From the NCBI RefSeq assembly GCF_036588685.1, contig NW_026963314.1:799001-863000 (forward strand): 64,000 nt of DNA. The letters are read 5' to 3'. Origin of the DNA: Mytilus trossulus. Its lineage: Eukaryota > Mollusca > Bivalvia > Mytilida > Mytilidae. The position numbers and the translations under genes were made by a program. This document shows positions 56,691 to 64,000 of the stretch, one piece after another; the stretch's first letter is position 1, and the number at the start of each line of letters is the position of its first letter. The notes under the pieces were generated by a model. It worked only from the letters and a program-made list of their open reading frames with translations, did no database searches and had not been told where the DNA came from.

Positions 56691-57900
56691 AAACATATCT
56701 CGTTTATCGGCATGTCCATTTTTGTGTGTTTAAACAGCTTGTAGCGAAATACTTCAAACGTACACACTTTCGCAAACAAACATACACTCGTGGAAAAACG
56801 CACTTTAGCATACCGTGGCATCGAACATTAGCGTAGTTATTTTAAAGCTAAGACCATCGCACGTTACTGTACCAAAACATTCCACCTAAGCGAGTCCCCT
56901 TAGAACTTTAGAGTTATACATATATTTACATTACCTCTTATACATTTCTACAATAAGATTGGATTAACAACCCCGCGTTGATACTGTGTTTATTGGTTAG
57001 TAAGTGGAGCTTCTTTCAATTCACGGTAAGCAGTTTAAAAAAAAATACGATATTGATTAACAATCTTAAACGTTGAAATAACGAAAAAATTGATTGTAAA
57101 CGATTAAAAATAATCATAAAACATATTTACAGAGAAAACAGTGTTAATGTTTGCATTTGTTTTTGTATAGACCAATTGAAGAAAGTTCTGTATACTAAGT
57201 GTTGAAGACCTGATCATTTTGATTGTCGGAAAGATATTTTTTTACAAATTGTGCTACTGACCTAATACGATAAATAATTGGTCTCATCCCCTATGTAATT
57301 TACTGACCCCAAACATATCATATGAGGTCACTAACACTCTATGTAACTATTGATATTCGCATTTTCTTATTTTTAGATTGAGCATTATTCTTACCTTTAA
57401 TTGTAAATTGTCCTTGTTTATTTTTCATAATCGGGGAGATAACCCAATTTTACCCAGGGTTATTCCCACGTTACTTTTGTACTTTACATCCAATATTTAT
57501 TTTCAGAATACATTCTGTATAAGTCATGTCACTACTCCGGACGTTTGTAATTTGAAATATCCGGATTTGACATTTATATACATTTTGTATGTACATGAGA
57601 TATTTAACATTGATTTGTAAAGAATGATGTAGTAAATAAACTCATCCTATACACTGCATGAACTGGTGCATTAAATAATTGGATATTAATTCAATATAAA
57701 AGCTAATATAATTTTCAAATTTCAAAATTTTATGTTTAGTTTAAACAATTTGTAAAAATATATAATCTACACTGCATTTACCTTTGATTTAATATAACCA
57801 ATAAATTCCTATTTAAAGAAGTTTGGAATTTGATAAAATCTCAGATTTATTTACTACAGGAAATGTCTTTTTAAAATTTAGATGACAATTTTTTTTTGAT
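56691..57900. other. Intergenic; palindromic repeat relic at 57240-57345
   Basis: At 57240-57345 both arms of the GACCTAATACG palindromic repeat are present (see 42530-42600). Remaining sequence is AT-rich without recognised features. Confidence 0.4.
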
Positions 57901-57925
57901 TTAATTAGAAATTAAAGCATAAAAT

Positions 57926-58010
57926 TTAATGGAGAGTGACTGCATATGCAATGCAGGCAGTTCCTATGGAAGATTACATTGCTGGTTTTACACAAGTGCA
58001 ACCTATAAGG
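57926..58010 (+). repeat. 85-bp direct repeat, copy 1
   Basis: GTGACTGCATATGCAATGCA, GGCAGTTCCTATGGAAGATT, ACATTGCTGGTTTTACACAA and GTGCAACCTATA recur at 61936-62015. The two copies bracket the transposon-rich stretch in the same orientation. Confidence 0.75.
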
Positions 58011-58182
58011 TAAATAATGAGAATTCAACACTCAGCCTCCCTGGGATCAAAATGTTTTACCCCTTTTTGGTTTTTATTTTGCAGAAAAAACATGGAATCA
58101 TTTTGGAATGCATAGGGTTTAGCTTTGTCTAAGAAAAGTGAATAAAAATGGCAATTATGACTGTCCAGTGTGAATTGGAGCT

Positions 58183-58473
58183 TTGGAGTATTGGGTCTAT
58201 TGGAAAACAGTTGTTAATTGGCGTGATGGCACTAGAACTCTTGAAAGAGCTCGCAGATTATCTCATATGTTAGATACAAGAATACTAAAAGAAAATCGTC
58301 CCCGTTTCTCTCCAACCGCTGATCATTTAGATATTTCATACCTTTGCCATAACCCTGATTTTATTATGCTGGAGCACCTGCTTTTAGAGCCGCACAGTAT
58401 AAACATAGATATAGTTTTCTGTAGACGGAGAAAACTGTCTACAAATAGTCATATTTCGTGTTGTCTTATATAA
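58183..58473 (+). CDS. Unknown ORF with protein-like composition
   Basis: 96 codons: EYWVYWKTVVNWRDGTRTLE, then RARRLSHMLDTRILKENRPR, FSPTADHLDISYLCHNPDFI. Codon use and residue mix look coding, especially the arginine-rich first half, but no start context, splice site or domain could be assigned. It lies just 3' of the Mutator-like relic on the opposite strand, so it may be a second ORF or exon of a transposon. Confidence 0.3.
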   Translation: MEYWVYWKTVVNWRDGTRTLERARRLSHMLDTRILKENRPRFSPTADHLDISYLCHNPDFIMLEHLLLEPHSINIDIVFCRRRKLSTNSHISCCLI

Positions 58474-58639
58474 TTATGTGATGCAGGCAATTTACTTTAT
58501 TTTTAACATGTCTTGATCTGAGTTTTTTTGCAAACGAATACTATTGAGACTGTTTTGCAGCCAGCCGTTCTGTCGGTAAAAGTTTGTTTTTCTCATAATC
58601 TTTTTTCTCTGATATTCATCATATATTTCATAGAGTATA

Positions 58640-60860
58640 TGCTTGTTTTAGCATCTCTGGTCTGTGTTGCGCTTTGACTGTTTATATAATTTATGTTTTT
58701 CATTGTGTTGTTGAATATTTGTCAGGCCGCGGGCAGCACAACTTCCTGGTTCGATGGGAACCCCAGCCTCTTTACAGAGTGTAACGATAAATTCTCCAGG
58801 GCTATTATTTACATTGTGTATATAGTTATAGCTGTGTGTACTCTTCATTTGTAATTTCTGATAAAATTTACATTGTCAGGTACAGTTGAACGTATTGCAC
58901 GGTTAGTTACTTCAGCTATTTGTGTGTTAGTGTTTTTGAATAAACGGTTTAGCATGGTAGGTCCATGGCGATATTTTACGCATTCATGTAACAATTCCGA
59001 TGTGCTCTCTGATTTATTTAATTTGAAGTTATTTTTCAGATAAGCTGATTTTTGAGTCCATGTCTTTAAACTGTTACTATTTGAACAAACAAGGGAATAT
59101 TTTGAACACCCGTTATGATCGCCCTGATCGCAAGAAACTATAGCATGACATGCGTATGATAGGTGAACTTTTACTTATACAGAGTCCATATTGAATTATC
59201 AAAGTCAGCAGTGTACTCTGCCTGACAACGTACAGTCATATCAAATGCAAATCTGTTTAGCATTTTATCTTTTTCTATTCTAACATGAATCGTGTCGGTA
59301 TTATTTCCTTAAGATCTGTTTTTTTTTTTATAAAATTTCTATGAATTGCGGACACATGTCTTGTATGTAGAAAATGAATTGGTTGAGTATACATGTAGGT
59401 AGTACCAGCTTTAAAAAGAGACTTTGCAGCTCTAAATGCACTGCTGTAAGGGTCAGTTATAATTTCTTGAACTTCGAGACCATCTTTTGTCAGGTCTTAC
59501 ATGTTTAGCAAGCAGTCTTTAGCTCATTGCTCCTCACTGCCTATGTTGTCATGCATTTTAATGTTTGCGGAACAGTGACCTATGTGAGATTTAACTTTAT
59601 TGGTTATATGTTCACTCTTATTTGAGCATAGCTTAAAAACTTTATTGTGCTTCCAATACTGTGCTTATAACTATTTGTTTCTAACATGTTGCATGTACAT
59701 GTACAAAGAGTAGCTGGTTTAAATGGTGTTTTTCTCATTCCGGAATAAATAGGGGTTAATATACATTCTGTCTGCCTGAATGTTAATAATATTAGGATTG
59801 TCACCTCTCATTATGTTTATTTCCTTAAGTATTTTCTTTTCTGAACCAAATCCTTTTGATTGTACTCTTCTATAATTTTAGAAACAACATAAGCACTGTG
59901 TTGCAAACTTTAAGTCGAAGGAGCTGGAATATTAGAACCAAGAAATAAGTTCTGTAGAGCAGTTGTGCTGATAGTTATGTGATAAAGTGCGACTTGTATG
60001 GATAGATTATTACATGTAGCTGCTGTTCGACGACCACGTTTCTTAGCGACCATCTCATTGTAAAAGTTGAACATATTTGAATGATAAGAACACTCATTGC
60101 AGCTTGCATTTTCCCTCTATGTAGCCTCTTTTTGCTGCTCTGCACTCAAAACCCAGGATACAAACCCTGTGCACAGAGAGGATATTTGTTTTATGAAAAT
60201 CTCATTCCACACCTGTTCAAGTTCATTCATTTTTCTCAGACCTGAAGTTGACAAATGATGGCAAAATTGAAATGAATTAGTTTTTTTTGGTCAGAACTAA
60301 TGTTTGGAAACACGGAAATAATTTTATTTTGAATTTCATCCCTTACAATGGTGTTTTCTTTAAATCAGCGTTTTGACAGTTTCCTCTCAAAAGTGAATAT
60401 TTTTTTCTTTGTTGGTGTTTTTATATATTAAATTTATGAAAACCATGCAGTATTTACCTCTTAAAAATATAAATAGAACTAGAAATTTTAGAATAACTAT
60501 ATATCCTAGCTTGAACTTTTTTCCAGATGTCACATTTTAAGAATTCTCATATAAGACGCATGCATATAAGACTTCATTGTTGTTTATCAGTGGCTTCGTT
60601 AAGCAAGTTTAATTATTTTTGAAAGCTTAATAACAAAAAAAATATTCTTACCCTGTTTTTGTTTCATTTTCAGCACATTATTCAACTTCTTTTTTTTGTC
60701 GGAGGCTAAGGCATTAGAAAGCGAGCTGATTTTGTAGATGCAGAAATTACTTGAACATTCTTTCTATGAACAGATTTAGTGACTAAGTCATACAAGTCTT
60801 TTGGTAGTCTCACAAATTTGCCTTTTCCTCTAGGTTCAGTATTTTTGTAATTTTACTTTT
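58640..60860 (-). pseudogene. Mutator-like transposase relic
   Basis: Minus-strand fragments in order from the N-terminus: GKGKFVRLPKDLYDLVTKSV (about 60830), CNECSYHSNMFNFYNEMVAK then KRGRRTAATCNNLSIQVALY (about 60050), TALQNLFLGSNIPAPST, IMRGDNPNIINIQADRMY (about 59800), GMRKTPFKPATLC, HIGHCSANIKMHDNIGSEEQ, DGLEVQEIITDPYSSAFRAA (about 59450), HACHAIVS-like YACHAIVSCDQGDHNGCSKY (about 59130), and the C-terminus GEFIVTLCKEAGVPIEPGSC, AARGLTNIQQHNEKHK (58850-58650). This order fits the Mutator-like transposase domain family (Pfam PF20700 as I recall) common in molluscs. Numerous frameshifts and stops make it inactive. TIRs were not found. Confidence 0.75.
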
Positions 60861-61019
60861 TTACACAATATGCATGTATTTGCACTTTATAATGTGCTAC
60901 ATTACACAATTAGAAACCTCTCAGACTCTTTTTGAATTCAATTTAAGATTTTTTAGTTCGGTTTTAAATTTTCCTAAAGAGTCAATGTTGCGTGTCACCA
61001 CATTAAGGTTATTTAGGAC

Positions 61020-61165
61020 AATGAGGGTCGGTTGAAAACAAAACTTTACAACAAAAGAGATGATTTTAGCTTTCCAATTGTGAACTTTCAATTTCTAAGT
61101 AGCAACATTCCAGCAGCACCTGCATACGGGGTATATATCTCCCAATTGAAACGATATTCTCGTAA
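61020..61165 (+). pseudogene. Penelope-like RT fragment
   Basis: GTTGAAAACAAAACTTTACA, AAAGAGATGATTTTAGCTTT and GCATACGGGGTATATATCTC match 14780-14930 closely (protein KLYNKRDDFSFPIVNFQFLS, AAPAYGVYISQLKRYS). Short internal fragment without the 3' UTR. Confidence 0.75.
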
Positions 61166-61230
61166 TGGATAAACAGCTGTACTTTGGGTTGTTGGTGGAA
61201 TTCAATTGCAAATATGGGTTGGTGAATTTA

Positions 61231-61791
61231 TTATTGAATATTATGGAAGAATTGTAACTTCCTTCTTTCTCTTCGTTCAGCTAGAGTTGCCAAACCAATC
61301 TCATCATAAATAATTATATTACTTGTAAAAACAGGAAGACCTGTTACATTTCTGGCTGCCTCAAGCTGCAACTGTTCTAATTTTTTTTTACAATAACCCA
61401 CATCCATATTACCCCAAACTTCAAATGCATATTCGAGTAGCGGTTTAATAAAAGTCAAGTTAAGCTTTTCTAAGTTGCTCCTTCTTATCCTGTACTTTAA
61501 TTTTCTAAGTACATTTAAATGTTTAGATACATTTTTTATGATATTTTCCGTATGAGTGTTCAATTTAGCATCTTCACTAAATGTCACACCTAAATTCTCG
61601 CTCCATTGAAGACCTGTTGGTGACCTTCTGCTGTTGTTGTTTTTTCTATGGTCGGGTTGTCGTCTCTTTGACACATTCCCCATTTCCATTCTCAATTGTA
61701 TGCTACTGTTTACATAGTTGTTGCCAAGGATGCAAACTGATTTTGTTTTATTAAGACTTGTTTGGAGAATTAAAAGGATATGTTGAGTCAA
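61231..61791 (-). pseudogene. Non-LTR retrotransposon RT C-terminus with in-frame repeat insertion
   Basis: Open minus-strand frame of 186 codons. The C-terminal part ENLGVTFSEDAKLNTHTENI, NVLRKLKYRIRRSNLEKLNL, YAFEVWGNMD and KKLEQLQLEAARNVTGLPVF is the thumb/C-terminal part of a jockey/RTE-type reverse transcriptase, and the frame breaks off after RRERRKLQFFHNIQ. Between the start and SENLGV sits MEMGNVSKRRQPDHRKNNNS, which is translation of another common mussel repeat inserted without breaking the frame. No catalytic FADD-type box is left. Confidence 0.75.
61606..61692 (-). repeat. Short interspersed repeat nested in the RT relic
   Basis: Minus strand ATGGGGAATGTGTCAAAGAG, ACGACAACCCGACCATAGAA, AACAACAACAGCAGAAGGTC, ACCAACAGGTCTTCAATG. 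I recognise this as a frequent short repeat of mussel genomes and transcripts. Confidence 0.65.
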
Positions 61792-61935
61792 ATTTAATGG
61801 AAAAATTCAGTGTGATTATGCAATGTTAATAAATGGAGGGCAGTAAAACTTGAAAATATGCCGCACAGCTATATGTTTTTATTGGTGCATGTCTTTTTTT
61901 CCAGGGAAATATAATATTCTCCTCAAAATTCCTGA

Positions 61936-62015
61936 ATGAAGAGTGACATCCTATGCAATTTATGCAGTTCCTATAGAAAATTGCATTGCTGGTTTTGCAC
62001 AAGTGCAACCTATAG
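61936..62015 (+). repeat. 85-bp direct repeat, copy 2
   Basis: GTGACATCCTATGCAATTTA, TGCAGTTCCTATAGAAAATT, GCATTGCTGGTTTTGCACAA and GTGCAACCTATAGA. About 80 percent similar to copy 1. Confidence 0.75.
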
Positions 62016-63480
62016 AATGTCGAATTATCGTTTCAGTTGGTGCAACATTTCTAATTAATACTCAAACGCACGCCCATTTGTTTTGCTGTGTAAAAATTAT
62101 TATGATGGTGAATATCTTTTTCAGGTGGTGAATTTTTTTAACTAATACTTTTACGCACACCCAATTACTATGACTATGTTTTGTACTCTTAAAAATCAAT
62201 ATGATTGGCAATATCTTGTTCAGTTGGTTAGAAATTTCTAATTAATACTTTTACGCAGACCCTATTGCTTTGGTATGCACTTAACAATTATTCTAAAAGA
62301 TTTTATTTCTCAATACCCTGAATGTACAGACGTGCTCTGTTCATATTTATTGAAAACAATAATTTTCTGGATATCTGAAGAACTTTAACAATATATATGG
62401 ATTCCTTGTAATTCAATACCTTGTTTTATGTGACCTTTCAGTAGGCCGATTTGTTGTGTTGAGTATTCAGTTTTCTTGCATAATTTCATTCCAGAGAACA
62501 ACATGTTTGAGAATACGATAGAGGGTTGCGAGCGAGAAATACTCATTGATAAACTAAATGCGTTGCAAAGCTATGGTTGGCAAAGTATCTTATTTGTATT
62601 TATTACAAGGCATTTTCATAGCGCATTATATAAAACTACTATTACTATAAACGCTTTACATGTTAAAACAAAAGTACACAAGTTCATACATACACAAAAT
62701 TACAAAATTAAAAATATACCAAAATATGTTTAAAAGCATACAACATCAAATCAACTATAAAAAGTTAAGTCGCAAGCAACTTGCTTAAATATGACTTAAA
62801 AGAGTTATCAATTAATAATAAAACATTTGAACACTTGTTATCTTAACTAAATATTTAGAAAACTGCTGAATTTTGTATTTAAAATAAATTACTAAAATAC
62901 GCCAGCTGATATAACAATTAAAATAATATTGACTGCATTCAGGCTTACAAGTTTGCACTATACTATTGTTCACTTCTCCCTTTTCAGATAAAACTTTTTG
63001 TAGCTGCATGAAAACACTTATTAACTTTTAGACTCATGTACATGTTAGGTCATTACAATCAATATTATTACACGTCAATATAGGATCAGCCAAAAAATAC
63101 AGCTGAGTCTAAAATTAGTGCTGAAAAAATTCAGACTTCTCTAAATGGCAACTTGGGGAGTAACGAAAAATTAAGATCAAAAGATAAGCAAGACTCAACA
63201 ATGCTTTGTTACGGAATTCTTGAGGTAGGAGCTGCCTTTGTTGTCTCGTGGTAGAAAGCTTGACACATATAACTTATTGTCTCTACTTTAATCAGTCTAT
63301 GACATATTTTGCCAAGTGCACCATTTTCCAATTGCTTGTTAACAGTAGTTCTTTTAAAGTGCTTTTCTGTGAGTCAAAGATTATCAAAGTTACTTCACAA
63401 ATGCGTTTGTTTCTAACTCATATTCAAAAAGCTGACAAGAAATGCCACAATTTGAATGATTTGTGTTTTTTTCCCCTTCA
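62016..63480. other. Intron or intergenic region before the plus-strand exon
   Basis: Two or three short direct repeats of CAGTTGGTNNAATTTCTAAT with TAATACTTTTACGCACACCC lie at 62030-62265. A possible exon at about 62495-62585 follows TTGCATAATTTCATTCCAG, but its phase does not fit the exon at 63482. Confidence 0.4.
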
Positions 63481-63481
63481 G

Positions 63482-63634
63482 AATAGCAAACCAGCAGCAG
63501 CAGCAGCAGTAGCAGTGGACATGGAAACTTTTATTAGTGAGCTGGACACTTCTGGACCAAATGGTTGGACCTATCGTGAGGATGAACAATTTATAGTCAC
63601 CAGACCTGAACTTAAGAAAGATATTGGTCCTAAT
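63482..63634 (+). CDS. Internal exon of an unknown gene, with (CAG)n/poly-Ala tract
   Basis: Exon bounded by a strong acceptor GTGTTTTTTTCCCCTTCAG and the donor AAT|GTATGT. It is 153 bases (51 codons, symmetric phase 0) and reads NSKPAAAAAVAVDMETFISE then LDTSGPNGWTYREDEQFIVT and RPELKKDIGPN. The alanine run is encoded by CCAGCAGCAGCAGCAGCAG. Protein-like and well bounded, but I cannot name the family. Other exons must lie outside the window or be too short to see. Confidence 0.55.
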
Positions 63635-64000
63635 GTATGTAATGTACAGTAATACTTTCACTGTAGACAAAACATAGAAATTATAGTAAGACTAACATTT
63701 TTAACCGATCAGGTCATGATCAAGGTGCTTTTGTTTAAAATCAGTTTCTTGTTGGTGCTTTTTCATCAAAATGAATCACAAATAAAAGGAAAATATTTGG
63801 GGGAGAAAAATAAACATAAAAAAACCTCCATGTTGACTGCCGTACTTTGATCTATAATAGTTTACTTTTACAAATCCTGACTTGATGGGAGAGTTGTCGC
63901 ATTGGCACTCATACCACATCTTCTAATATCTATGTATGAGAGACAATCCAAGTTTAGTGCAATTTCAAGTAAATTTATATTCCCGTTTTTTTTCTATTTA
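63635..64000 (+). other. Downstream intron; family X end fragment at 63885-63925
   Basis: GGGAGAGTTGTCGCATTGGC then ACTCATACCACATCTTCTAA is the terminal motif of the family-X-type repeat, forward orientation. Otherwise AT-rich. Confidence 0.5.

Noticed and set aside
62495..62585. Possible plus-strand exon after TTGCATAATTTCATTCCAG
   Set aside because: Its open frame ends in phase 1, which would create a stop on joining the exon at 63482; donor weak.

Overview
The window is AT-rich animal genomic DNA with intron-containing genes, satellites and dense interspersed repeats. Several repeat families (a repeat ending in a CTCATTGGCA/TACCACATCT-like motif, a Penelope-like reverse transcriptase with a long 3' UTR, a repeat carrying the GACGAAACGCG motif, and Mutator-like and non-LTR element relics) are ones I associate with marine mussels (Mytilus) and related bivalves. 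Organism: bivalve mollusc, most likely Mytilus-like. The genus rests on recognition, not on a search.

Layout. 1-5,120: intergenic, old repeats. 5,125-7,915: about 54 units of a 51-bp satellite, with a 603-bp duplicated block and two inverted patches. 7,915-15,880: degenerate relatives of that monomer, interrupted by a 1.5-kb terminal-inverted-repeat (TIR) element, a GC-richer retroelement-like stretch, a 27-bp tandem array, and two Penelope-like copies. 15,880-24,035: about 150 monomers of a related 53-bp satellite with higher-order periods near 900 and 1,053 bp. 24,036-41,000: interspersed repeats, three well-delimited MITE-like elements or SINEs, and one large minus-strand exon encoding an NHL-type beta-propeller. 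41,233-48,075: the best gene of the window, minus strand, rebuilt here from six exons whose splice phases all agree. It encodes about 580 residues with a degenerate HEPN-like domain, an intact DZIP3-type HEPN domain (motif RNQLAH) and a C-terminal alpha/beta module. A separate signal-peptide exon offers a 405-residue secreted or membrane-targeted isoform. 48,100-57,400: repeats, including a four-copy diverged noncoding block, one copy split by a 1.6-kb TIR insertion. 57,900-62,100: transposon graveyard (Mutator-like transposase relic, non-LTR RT relic). 63,482-63,634: one clean plus-strand exon of an unknown gene that continues outside the window.

Functionally, the two recognisable host genes (NHL/TRIM-like propeller and HEPN/DZIP3-like protein) belong to families that are large in bivalves and often linked to innate immunity. 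Everything else supported here is repeat or mobile DNA. The most unusual signals are the alternative 5' ends and active-plus-dead HEPN pairing of the HEPN gene, the likeness between the satellite monomers and the end of an interspersed element, and the inverted satellite patches copied from the array's own right edge.
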